DNA of 64,000 nucleotides from positions 930,001-994,000 of the forward strand of contig OY969422.1 of assembly GCA_963699215.1 (NCBI GenBank), written 5' to 3'. Source of the stretch: VRUE01 sp963699215. GTDB taxonomy: Bacteria; Actinomycetota; Thermoleophilia; Solirubrobacterales; 70-9. Below, one piece after another: positions 53,345 to 60,634 of this stretch. The notes under the pieces were generated by a model that did not search any database, had not been told where the DNA came from, and was given only the letters and a program-made list of their open reading frames with translations. A program made the position numbers and the translations under genes. How positions within the stretch are numbered: position 1 is the stretch's first letter; each line of letters begins with the position of its first letter.

Positions 53345-55032
53345 AGCAGCGCCTCCTGGCGGCGGCGCTCCCACTGCGCCCCGCCCAGCGCCAGCAGCAG
53401 CGCCGCGGCGCCGATCCCCACGGCGACCCAGCGTTCCTGCTCGGCGCCGGCCTCGGCGCTGCGCAGGCCGGGTGCGCCGAAGGCGAGCTCGCCGCCATCC
53501 GCGGAGCTGACGTCGCCGACAACGACGCCGCTCACCTCGCGTCCCCCGCTTCCCCCTGCCGCGTCCTGGGCCGCTTCGCGCAGCGCCGCCGATAGCGGCG
53601 GGCTGCCTCCCTCGGCACCTGAGCTGGACTGCGCGTCGGCATCGTTGCTCCCCCCGTCGTTTGCATGGCCTTGGGCCCCGTCTCCTGCGCTTGGGCCGGT
53701 TGCGGAGGAAACGGCGGTCACTTCGTTTTCCTGCCCCGCGTCGTTCCCGCTCGGTTCGGCGGTCTCGGTGCCGGTCGGCTGCTTGGCATTGGCTCCCCGC
53801 CTGCTCTTGCTGCGATTGCGCGGGCGGACGCCCTCGTTGCGGACGATCCGCGCGCCGCCCGGAGTCTTGCCCTTGCTCTGCGGCTTCGGTCGGCTGAAGA
53901 GCGGCGCACCCTTACCGCCGCCGCCGGCGATCACACCGGTCTCCGCGCCGCCGTTCGTCTCGCAGGGCGGCACGCTGGCGTTCGAGAAGGTCGCCTCGGG
54001 GATCGGGAGGGCATGGCCGGCGAACGCCGGGACCACGTACGCGGTCATCCAGATGCCGTTGTCGTCTTTGCTTTGCGACCAGCGGATGTGACCGTCGGGC
54101 TGCTGCATCGATTCCATGTAGTCGAGCGGTTCTTCGGTCAGTAGCCCCGAGCCGGTGCGCCAGGTTTCCGGGTTGCCGCCGGCCGACCAGATTCCCTGCA
54201 CGGCCCAGGCGGTGGAGGCGACGTTCGACTCGCCCTCGCTCGCCGGCAGCGCCGGGAAGCCGCCGTCGGGGAGCTGGGCGTCTGCGAGGAATGCGAAGCC
54301 GTCTTGCTGCGCGGCCTCGAAGGCGGCGCGCTCGGCGGGGGCGCTCGGCGGCACGGCCGCATTCATCGCCTCGATCGCGGCCCCGGTCATGTCGACTTCG
54401 CTCGCCGCTCCCCCGCCCCGCCAGTACCAGCCTCCATCGTCGTTCTGCTGGGAGATCAGCCATTCGGTGGCCTCGCGGATCGCGGCTTGCGCCGCCGGTT
54501 CTCCGATTGGGCTGAGGGCGAGGATCGCGAAGATGGTGGTGTTGATCTGGCTTTCGCCGCCGGGGACATAGGGAAAAGAGCCGTCAGGCAGCTGCCGCTC
54601 GAGGATCTCGTGCACCAGGTCGAAGCCGGCGAAGTCGTGAGGGTCGGTGCCCGACGCGTTGACCACGAGCAGTTCGCGCTCCAAGGTGGTCGTCGCGATC
54701 TGCGCTTTGGAGGCGCCCGCCTCTTCGCGGAAGTGCGTTACGAGGTAGGTGTAGGCGTCGGTGCCGCAGGGCTTGGCCTGGTTGCGGGGGTTGATCCCGG
54801 CGGCTGCCAACGCCAGCGCCACCCAGGCGCTGGCGATCTGGCTGGGTTCGCCTGCCTGCGCGAAGCCGCCGTTTTGCTGCTGGCTGTCCTGCAGGAACCT
54901 GACGGTGCTGTCGAGCAGCGCCTGGTGTTTGGGGCTCGGGGCCTTGCCGAGCGTCGATGCCGACAGCGCACAGCAGATCGCCAGGGCGACGATGAGATAG
55001 GCGACGGAGCGCGCCGTAATGGCTATACGCAT
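53341..55032 (-). CDS. Membrane-anchored alpha/alpha-toroid protein under B12 control
   Basis: A 563-residue exported protein. After the signal segment (about residues 1-30), prenyltransferase-type toroid repeats run to about 350: FLQDSQQQNGGFAQAGEP, LERQLPDGSFPYVPGGES, WLISQQNDDGGWYWRGG, FLADAQLPDGGFPALPASE and MESMQQPDGHIRWSQSKDD. A long low-complexity Gly/Asn/Ala/Ser linker (about 370-530) and a C-terminal membrane helix (WVAVGIGAAALLLALGGA) end it. It is the first gene of an operon with ExbB-like and DUF2149 genes, and a cobalamin riboswitch lies in its leader. The anchor and long linker suit a receptor-like role at the membrane. Confidence 0.8.
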   Translation of the reverse strand: MRIAITARSVAYLIVALAICCALSASTLGKAPSPKHQALLDSTVRFLQDSQQQNGGFAQAGEPSQIASAWVALALAAAGINPRNQAKPCGTDAYTYLVTHFREEAGASKAQIATTTLERELLVVNASGTDPHDFAGFDLVHEILERQLPDGSFPYVPGGESQINTTIFAILALSPIGEPAAQAAIREATEWLISQQNDDGGWYWRGGGAASEVDMTGAAIEAMNAAVPPSAPAERAAFEAAQQDGFAFLADAQLPDGGFPALPASEGESNVASTAWAVQGIWSAGGNPETWRTGSGLLTEEPLDYMESMQQPDGHIRWSQSKDDNGIWMTAYVVPAFAGHALPIPEATFSNASVPPCETNGGAETGVIAGGGGKGAPLFSRPKPQSKGKTPGGARIVRNEGVRPRNRSKSRRGANAKQPTGTETAEPSGNDAGQENEVTAVSSATGPSAGDGAQGHANDGGSNDADAQSSSGAEGGSPPLSAALREAAQDAAGGSGGREVSGVVVGDVSSADGGELAFGAPGLRSAEAGAEQERWVAVGIGAAALLLALGGAQWERRRQEALL

Positions 55033-55071
55033 GCCTCTGCCCCTTTCCGCGAGGGCGTTCGACGTTACGGA

Positions 55072-55245
55072 TCGGAGGGAGGTCTCCTGACTTCCGAGCC
55101 TTCCCGCCGCGCCTTCCCGGCCAGAGGGGCCAGTGGCTGCCGCGTGGCGTGCGGCGGGCTTCTCGCTCGGTCACAGTGGCGGGTCCGCGCCGGTCTCTCA
55201 CCGGCTTCCCTGTCCACCGATCCCTTTGCTTATCTCGCGCAGGGT
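55072..55245 (-). promoter_or_regulatory. Cobalamin riboswitch (AdoCbl class) on the minus strand
   Basis: Read on the minus strand: GGGAAGCCGGTGAGAGACC, GGCGCGGACCCGCCACTGTG, AGCCACTGG, GGGAAGGC, then GAAGTCAGGAGACCTCC, an almost perfect B12 box. All conserved elements are in order with a full P6 arm. The B12 box ends about 45 bases before the ATG at 55032, so the switch controls the toroid-ExbB-DUF2149 operon. Confidence 0.93.
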
Positions 55246-55327
55246 ATCCGACCGCTCATCGATCCCCATCGGGCCGGTTCGAGAGGGCTCGAAACGCAGA
55301 AGCCCAACGTACAGGCTTCTACTCACG

Positions 55328-55371
55328 GAGCTAGCTGGGACTAGAACCGGCGACCTCCTGGGTGCGATCCA
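55328..55371 (-). repeat. tRNA-Ala 3' fragment, probable attachment-site copy
   Basis: On the plus strand GAACCGGCGACCTCCTGGGTGCGATCCA (in two pieces: 55344-55357 and 55358-55371) differs from the tRNA-Ala(CGC) gene at 57777-57804 by one base. GGAGCTAG (55328-55335) matches the acceptor end. The T-arm between them has changed. Homology stops inside the anticodon stem. It lies in the same direction as the complete tRNA, as expected for an attachment-site duplication. Confidence 0.7.
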
Positions 55372-55486
55372 ACGGGACGTGCGGCGTGAGAAAGCGCCAA
55401 ATAACCCTATTTCCAGGGCTTTCTAGGAACTGCTGGTTTTGCGCAGTTTCTCTCGATAAGCAGGGATATGCGCGGATATGCATGGA

Positions 55487-55512
55487 GTCGGGCACTCCTG
55501 GCGAGAAGTGCC
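55487..55512. repeat. Hairpin CGGGCACT...AGTGCCCG at left side of the island
   Basis: Two perfect 8-base arms flank a 10-base loop. A related, tighter palindrome lies at 57663-57686 near the other side of the island, and both are followed about 12-20 bases later by [AG]GTTGGAAA. They could be recombination sites, REP-like elements or terminators. The surrounding 55372-55636 holds no convincing gene. Confidence 0.5.
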
Positions 55513-55636
55513 CGAAATCTGCGCAGGGCAGTTGGAAAGTATTGCCTCGCCTCTCAAGGAAGCTTTGGTTGCGCCCCTCTATCTCAATGAAAACGCCTAA
55601 ACCTTGGAATAGACGGGTGGTACCGTTTGATGCCTG

Positions 55637-55864
55637 ATGACTAAGACCGAGCTACATCGGCTTGTGGATGCGCTCCCCGATGAATCGCTGCCCGCCGCAG
55701 CGATTTTGCTTCGCCGTGCCCAGGACCCCGTCGCGGCCAAGCTGGACGCCGCTCCCTTTGATGACGAGGAGCTGACCGACGAGGATCTCCGCGCCGTCAA
55801 GGAGGCACGGAGCGAACCGGGTCTCTCTTGGTCGGATGCAGAGGCGGAGCTGAGCGCTGGCTGA
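55637..55864 (+). CDS. Antitoxin-like protein of a RelE-type pair
   Basis: A 75-residue protein (MTKTELHRLVDALPDESLPA start), with an acidic second half (PFDDEELTDEDLRAVKEARS). This layout is common in antitoxins preceding RelE/ParE toxins in actinobacteria. Its stop overlaps the start of the RelE-like frame at 55857. GC is lower than in the flanks. Confidence 0.7.
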   Translation: MTKTELHRLVDALPDESLPAAAILLRRAQDPVAAKLDAAPFDDEELTDEDLRAVKEARSEPGLSWSDAEAELSAG

Positions 55865-56123
55865 GCCGAGCGGATGGCGGATCGAGATCCGCCCCGTCGC
55901 CCTGAAGTCTCTCCGTAAGCTGGGCCGGAAAGATCGCGAGCGCATCAGCTCAGCGATCGGCCTGCTCCCTGAAGGCGACGTCAAGCGCCTCCGTGGTCCC
56001 GAGCGTCTCTGGCGACTGCGCGTTGGCGAGTGGCGCGTGATTTTTGATCGCCGAACGAGTGACCGTGTCATCGACATCCTCGCCATTCGACCTCGCGGCC
56101 AGCGCATATCGATGAGCGGTTGA
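55857..56123 (+). CDS. RelE/ParE-family toxin with a non-standard start
   Basis: The frame encodes WRIEIRPVALKSLRKLGRKD, LPEGDVKRLRGPERLWRLRV, GEWRVIFDRR and IDILAIRPRGQ, the classical RelE pattern of about 85 residues. No ATG, GTG or TTG lies between the upstream in-frame stop and the domain; the only candidate is CTG 55857, overlapping the antitoxin by 8 bases. RelE toxins cut mRNA in the ribosome. Either a CTG start, or a mutated start codon that has disabled it. Confidence 0.72.
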   Translation: MAEPSGWRIEIRPVALKSLRKLGRKDRERISSAIGLLPEGDVKRLRGPERLWRLRVGEWRVIFDRRTSDRVIDILAIRPRGQRISMSG

Positions 56124-56167
56124 GTGAATGGCAAATGAACCGCCGAGCGATTTGAGATTCTTTCGAG

Positions 56168-56650
56168 ATGGCTGACGCAAGCGAGCTTGAGATCAACATT
56201 GCGCTTGGGAGCGCATCGTTCGGCGCGAGTGGCAAAGCACCAATCGTCATGGACGCTTTGGGGCGATTCGCTGAGCTGGTCAGTTCGCGGAATGACTCTG
56301 ACGACCTGACTGACGATCAAGGGGTCGAGGAGGGCGAGCCGCCCGCGAAGGTGACGCCAGCGAAAGAGGGCCGGAAGGAGCCGTTGCCTGTCTTCCTGAA
56401 AGCTTGTAAGACGAGCGGCAACGCGCAGATCGCGACCGCCATCGTGGCGTGGGCTCAGAAGTTCAAGGGCAAAGATTCCGGCCTCAAACGGGGAGAGGTC
56501 GCTGACCACTGGCGTCAGACGAAACTAAAGGAGCCGGGAAACCTCGGCCGCGATCTCGGAACTGCCATCAAATCGGGGCTGCTCCATCGAGACGGTGGGT
56601 ACTACACCGTGACCGGTTTTGGACTAGAGACGATTGGTGTCGGGGACTAG
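56168..56650 (+). CDS. Hypothetical island protein with a winged-helix-like C-terminus
   Basis: A 160-residue protein of no recognised family. The N-terminal 80 residues are polar and probably flexible (SSRNDSDDLTDDQGVEEGE). The C-terminal half (KRGEVADHWRQTKLKEPGNL, GTAIKSGLLHRDGGYYTVTG) looks like a small winged helix. It lies 11 bases before the winged-helix/TIR-like gene, so the two form a unit. Lower-GC codon use supports horizontal origin. Confidence 0.6.
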   Translation: MADASELEINIALGSASFGASGKAPIVMDALGRFAELVSSRNDSDDLTDDQGVEEGEPPAKVTPAKEGRKEPLPVFLKACKTSGNAQIATAIVAWAQKFKGKDSGLKRGEVADHWRQTKLKEPGNLGRDLGTAIKSGLLHRDGGYYTVTGFGLETIGVGD

Positions 56651-56661
56651 CAATTGCAGTT

Positions 56662-57507
56662 GTGGACCCCGTCGCTCTTCGTATCCAGCACCTGGCGAAT
56701 AGGGAGCAAGTACTTGTCTTAGCGCGGCTCGCCGAGTCGCGTCAAGAAGGGGCATTTGCCCCGGTCAACATTGGCGAACTCTTCGATGAGTCCGCGCTTC
56801 CGAAGCCAAGCGTCTCCGTCTACCTCGGACGCTTGGAGAAGGAGAAGCTCGTCACTCGCGCCGCGGCTAAAAAATGGCGATTGACGCCCGCCGGTCGGAA
56901 GGCATCTTCGGAGCTTGCAAACGACATGGATCTCGCCGCGCTAACGGCGGAGGCTGCGGTGTTGGCCCCCGTCCTTGCGCACACCGCACATCCTGTCATC
57001 CCTCCATCGTTAGCTCCTCCGGATCTCATAAGACCTTTACATGAGTTTCTTGCCGAGTTTGCTTTCGAGAGCAACGTATTCGGCATGACCCGCTTTCCAC
57101 AAACCACGGACGGAGAGGAGGATGAAGATCCCGTTGCGCCAGCTTTGCGAATCGCTCGAGAGGTCTGTGCGGAGCACGGAGTCACGTTCCACCTTGCTTC
57201 AGATCGTCAAATCGTTGACGACCTTTGGCCGAACGTCGCGGCTCATATGTGGGCGTGCAAGTACGGGATCGCGTTTTTCGAGGATCGGGCCGACCCGCCA
57301 CGCGGCATTAACTACAACCTCAGCATTGAGGTCGGGAGTATGTTGGTGCTCGGTCGGCGGGTCGGAATTCTCAAGGACCGCAGCGTCGAGAAACTGCCTA
57401 CGGACCTCACGGGGAAGATCTGGAAGGGCATCGACCTCGGCAAGTTGAGCACCGTCAAGCAGGCGCTCAGCACGGCGTTGAAGGCGGACTTCAAACTCGG
57501 GGAGTAA
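56662..57507 (+). CDS. Winged-helix protein with TIR-like / nucleoside-deoxyribosyltransferase-like effector domain
   Basis: A 281-residue protein from GTG 56662. Residues 1-85 form a winged helix (NIGELFDESALPKPSVSVYL, WRLTPAGRKASSEL). Residues about 130-260 look like a Rossmann-type effector domain: FGMTRFP, IAREVCAEHGVTFHLASDRQ, LWPNVAAHMWACKYGIAFFE, INYNLSIEVGSMLVLGRRVG and DLTGKIWKGIDL. The Glu in NLSIEVGSML fits the catalytic position of TIR and deoxyribosyltransferase families, which cleave NAD or nucleosides. Such domains serve as effectors in antiphage systems. Function here is inferred; the partner may be the 56168 gene. Confidence 0.62.
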   Translation: MDPVALRIQHLANREQVLVLARLAESRQEGAFAPVNIGELFDESALPKPSVSVYLGRLEKEKLVTRAAAKKWRLTPAGRKASSELANDMDLAALTAEAAVLAPVLAHTAHPVIPPSLAPPDLIRPLHEFLAEFAFESNVFGMTRFPQTTDGEEDEDPVAPALRIAREVCAEHGVTFHLASDRQIVDDLWPNVAAHMWACKYGIAFFEDRADPPRGINYNLSIEVGSMLVLGRRVGILKDRSVEKLPTDLTGKIWKGIDLGKLSTVKQALSTALKADFKLGE

Positions 57508-57662
57508 CGGCTGGGTTGGCGTCGGTCCCAGCCGCCCTCCAGCGCCGTTGGCGCTACGGATCATTTGGCTTGGCGTGCCGGATTTATGAGGTGCTCACTG
57601 TGGCTTCACCAGGTATGCAGCATGCATGCCGGAATCGTCGCTAATCCCTTCGCATCCCCGCG

Positions 57663-57686
57663 ATTTCGGGCACTCGTGCCCGAAAT
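57663..57686. repeat. Palindrome ATTTCGGGCAC-TC-GTGCCCGAAAT at right side of the island
   Basis: Eleven perfect bases on each side of a two-base centre. It is related to the hairpin at 55487-55512. It may be the recombination crossover site or a bidirectional terminator. The stretch 57508-57760 otherwise shows no gene. Confidence 0.6.
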
Positions 57687-57760
57687 GGAGCGCGAATTCG
57701 GCGCCGGTTGGAAAACCCTTGAGAAACCCGAAGCCGCCCACGTGCAGCCACTTCCTCCGA

Positions 57761-57833
57761 TGGAGCTAGGCGGATTCGAACCGCCGACCTCCTGGGTGCG
57801 ATCCAGGCGCTCTGCCAGCTGAGCTATAGCCCC
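57761..57833 (-). tRNA. tRNA-Ala (anticodon CGC)
   Basis: The minus strand gives GGGGCTATAGCTCAGCTGGC at the 5' end, anticodon arm CCTGG-ATCGCAC-CCAGG with CGC at 34-36, T-arm GGCGGTTCGAATCCGCC and acceptor TAGCTCC-A. All arms pair, with one G-U in the acceptor. CCA is not encoded. Its 3' end faces the island, and a copy of the 3' half lies at 55328-55371. Confidence 0.95.
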
Positions 57834-57917
57834 TTGTGCGTGGCTGGGAGGTTCGTCCCAGAGGCCTCGCAAGCACAAGGATAACCGCATAGTCTTTAGG
57901 TTCCCCAGGGATTTGCA

Positions 57918-58706
57918 ATGGGCATTCTCGACGACGCGATCAAAGAGCACCTGGAGCTGAAGCGCCAGCACGGCGCCGCGGACTCCGAGCTGAAACAGCT
58001 CGAGGACGAGGCGTTCGGCGCTGCAGAGCGGCCTGGCAACGGGGGGTCCGCTCCCGACCCGCTCGCCGAGGCCCCCACCGAGTTCATGACGCAGCCCGAT
58101 CTGGAGCAGCCGGCGGAGCCCGAGGCGGCCGACGAGCCCGCCGCGGCCGAGGTCGACGAGGCGCCTGGGCGCCGCTCGCCGCGATCCGAGATCGCCGACC
58201 TGCAGGAGGCGCCGCCCACCGAGCCGCAGGAGAGCGCTCCCGAGCCCGACGCTCCCGAGGAGCGCGAGGCGATCGCCGAGCAGCCGACCGAGATGTACGA
58301 CATCGAGGAGGAGCTCGCCTCGCAGCCGGAGGCCCCCTCCGAAGAGGAGCTGGTCGAAGAGGAGATGGACGAGCCACGCCTGGCGCCGGTCGATCCGCTC
58401 TCCGAGCTCGACGAGGAGGCGCCGGAGGCCGAGGAGGAGGAAGAGGACGACGACTTCTGGGACGAGAAGCGCCTCTCCGACGAGCTCGACCAGGCGCTGG
58501 AGGCACCGAGCGAGGTCGAGGACGAGGAGGCCGAGTACGCGGACGAGGAGGAGCACGTCGAGGACGAGGAGGAGAGCCCGCCGCCCGCCTCCAGGCCGGA
58601 CGAGGACGTGCTCGAGGAGACCCCCGATTTCCTTGAGGAAGCCCCCGAGGACGACCAGCTCTGGTTCGAGCAGAAACCGCCCAAGGATTTCGATTTCGAC
58701 GACTGA
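57918..58706 (+). CDS. Very acidic, disordered protein between two tRNA-Ala genes
   Basis: A 262-residue protein. The first 35 residues (MGILDDAIKEHLELKRQHGA) form a helical head that looks conserved in actinobacteria. The rest is dominated by Glu, Asp, Pro and Ala (SEEELVEEEMDEPR, EAEEEEEDDDFWDEKRLSDE), ending LWFEQKPPKDFDFDD. It is probably disordered and may bind a basic partner such as ribosomal or DNA-binding protein. The tRNA-Ala genes on both sides are on the other strand. No named family. Confidence 0.7.
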   Translation: MGILDDAIKEHLELKRQHGAADSELKQLEDEAFGAAERPGNGGSAPDPLAEAPTEFMTQPDLEQPAEPEAADEPAAAEVDEAPGRRSPRSEIADLQEAPPTEPQESAPEPDAPEEREAIAEQPTEMYDIEEELASQPEAPSEEELVEEEMDEPRLAPVDPLSELDEEAPEAEEEEEDDDFWDEKRLSDELDQALEAPSEVEDEEAEYADEEEHVEDEEESPPPASRPDEDVLEETPDFLEEAPEDDQLWFEQKPPKDFDFDD

Positions 58707-58760
58707 GTTCCGGTAGTCGGCGGGTATGGATTCCGTCGACGTCGACGCGAGATCCGAAGA

Positions 58761-58833
58761 TGGAGCCAGCCGGGATCGAACCGGCGACCTCCTGCTTGCA
58801 AAGCAGGCGCTCTTCCAGCTGAGCTATGGCCCC
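58761..58833 (-). tRNA. tRNA-Ala (anticodon TGC)
   Basis: The minus strand reads GGGGCCATAGCTCAGCTGGA at the 5' end, anticodon arm CCTGC-TTTGCAA-GCAGG with TGC at 34-36, T-arm GCCGGTTCGATCCCGGC and acceptor TGGCTCC-A. All four arms pair. CCA is not encoded. It follows lipA on the same strand. Confidence 0.96.
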
Positions 58834-58875
58834 TCTAGGCAGATTGTAGGCGGCGATTCGCCGAGCGCTCGGTGC

Positions 58876-59889
58876 TCAGGCGGTTGCCACGGCCGGTTCC
58901 GGCAGGTTCTGGTCGGCGTGGTAGCTGGAGCGGACCAGCGGACCGGAGGCGACCGACTCGAAGCCCATCGCGTAGGCCTCGCGCTCCAGCGCCGCGAACT
59001 CGTCCGGGTGCCAGTAGCGCTCGACCGGCAGGTGGTTCTCGGTCGGCCGTAGGTACTGGCCCACGGTCAGCACCTGGACCTTGTGCTCGCGCAGCAGGCC
59101 GAAGGTCTCGACCATCTCCTCGAAGGACTCGCCGAGGCCGACCATCAGCCCCGACTTGGTGATGACGTCGGCGCCGCCCATCTCCTTCGCCATCCGCAGC
59201 ACCCGTGCCGAGCGCAGGAACTTGGAGCCGCGCCGCGCCTTCGGGTAGAGCCGCGGCACCGTCTCGACGTTGTGGTTGAAGACGTCAGGGCGCTCGTGGA
59301 TCACCTTGGCCAGCGGCATCTCCTGGCCGCGGAAGTCGGGGGTGAGGACCTCGACCTTGCAGCCGGGGGCCTGCATGCGGATCGAGCGGATCGTGCCGAC
59401 GAAGGCGCTCGCCCCGTAGTCGGGCAGGTCGTCGCGGTCGACCGAGGTGACGACGGCGTGGCGCAGGCCCATCTTCTTCACCTGGTTGGCGACCCGCAGC
59501 GGCTCCAGCGGGTCGTTCCAGCTCGGCACCCCGGTCTTCACGTTGCAGAAGCCGCAGCGGCGGGTGCAGACGTCGCCGAGGATCATGAAGGTCGCCGTGC
59601 CGCGCTCCCAGCACTCGCCGACGTTGGGGCAGTTGGCCTCCTCGCAGACGGTGTGCAGGCCCTCGCCGCCGATCTCCGCCTTCAGCCGCCGGTAGGTCGG
59701 CCCGCCCGGCGCCGGCACCTTCAGCCAGGGCGGCTTGCGGGCGCGGCGGAAGGGGACGGCATCTGCGCTGTCCGCGGCGGTCCCGCCCGGCTTGGCGCGC
59801 GAGCGGGTGACGTGGACTCGCTCGCCCGCCGGGCCCTCGCCCGCGGTCGTCTCCGGCGCCGCGTCGCTCGTCTCGACCGGGTTCGTCAT
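58876..59889 (-). CDS. lipA: Lipoyl synthase
   Basis: LipA inserts two sulfur atoms into the octanoyl group on E2 and H proteins, using radical SAM chemistry. The 337-residue protein carries the auxiliary cluster cysteines in CEEANCPNVGECWE and the radical-SAM CTRRCGFCNVKTG motif. Later segments (RDDLPDYGASAF, GLGESFEEMVETF) are typical. Its ATG overlaps the lipB stop (ATGA). The N-terminal 40 residues are longer and lower in complexity than in many homologs. Confidence 0.95.
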   Translation of the reverse strand: MTNPVETSDAAPETTAGEGPAGERVHVTRSRAKPGGTAADSADAVPFRRARKPPWLKVPAPGGPTYRRLKAEIGGEGLHTVCEEANCPNVGECWERGTATFMILGDVCTRRCGFCNVKTGVPSWNDPLEPLRVANQVKKMGLRHAVVTSVDRDDLPDYGASAFVGTIRSIRMQAPGCKVEVLTPDFRGQEMPLAKVIHERPDVFNHNVETVPRLYPKARRGSKFLRSARVLRMAKEMGGADVITKSGLMVGLGESFEEMVETFGLLREHKVQVLTVGQYLRPTENHLPVERYWHPDEFAALEREAYAMGFESVASGPLVRSSYHADQNLPEPAVATA

Positions 59890-60588
59890 GCGATGCCGAG
59901 CCTAGCGCTGTCGAGCCCCAGGGCAGCCGGCTCGGTCGCGACCGGGTCGCGCTCGAAGATCGCGGCGAAGCGCGCCGTCGACGCTGTCGGCGAAGGCGTC
60001 GAGGTCCTGCTCGGCGCCGAGCTCGCGGCTGAGCGAGGTCACCCGGCAGTTGTCGATCCCGCAGGGGACGATCCACTCGAACGGCTGCAGGTCGTTGTTG
60101 ACGTTGACCGCCAGCCCGTGCGTGGTGACGCCGCGGCTGACATGGACGCCGATCGAGCCGATCTTGCGCTCGCCCTCGGTCCAGACCCCGGTCAGGCCCT
60201 CGATCGCCCGCGCCGCGACGCCGTGCTCGGCCAGCGCCCCGATCGCCACCCGCTCCAGCCGCCGCACGTACTCGTGGACGTCGTCGTCGTAGGGCCGCAG
60301 CGAGACGATCGGGTAGGCGACCAGCTGGCCGGGCCCGTGGTAGGTGACCCGGCCGCCGCGATCGGTGTCGCGGACCTCGATCCCCTGCATCTCGTACCAC
60401 TCGCGCTGCATCGGCAGCTCCTCGTCGCTGGAGCGGCGGCCGCGCGTGTAGACGGGTGGGTGCTCGAGCAGCAGCAGCACGTCCGGAACCTCGCCCTCCT
60501 GACGCGCCCCCGCCAGCCAGCGCTGGGCGACCAGCGCCTCGTCGTAGGGGACCGACCCGCACTGCACAACCAGGATTTCCGCGCTCAT
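59886..60588 (-). CDS. lipB: Octanoyl-[ACP]:protein octanoyltransferase, frameshifted near its end as read
   Basis: LipB moves octanoate from ACP to lipoyl domains. From ATG 60588 the protein shows LLLEHPPVYTRGRR, GRVTYHGPGQLVAYPI and KIGSIGVHVSRGVTTHGLAV, followed by CGIDNCRVTSL with the catalytic Cys. The raw frame changes at DSVDGALRRD. Dropping one G near 59979 gives VDARFAAIFERDP...LDSARLGIA and a stop that overlaps lipA, for 233 residues. The coupling with lipA shows that this frame is the true one, so the indel is probably a sequencing artefact. Confidence 0.88.
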
Positions 60589-60634
60589 CCTTGAAATCGT
60601 TGCAGGCCGCGGTCCTATCCTTCGGCTTTCGCTT

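Noticed and set aside
55362..55637. 91-codon ORF at the left side of the island
   Set aside because: It begins inside the tRNA fragment and crosses a palindrome; composition is not protein-like and there is no ribosome site.
55372..57760. Integrase or transposase gene in the tRNA-Ala island
   Set aside because: Frames on both strands were read; none shows recombinase or DDE motifs.
57565..57822. 85-codon ORF containing GGFEPPTSWVRSRR
   Set aside because: That ending is the well-known translation of an antisense tRNA gene, here tRNA-Ala(CGC); not a protein.
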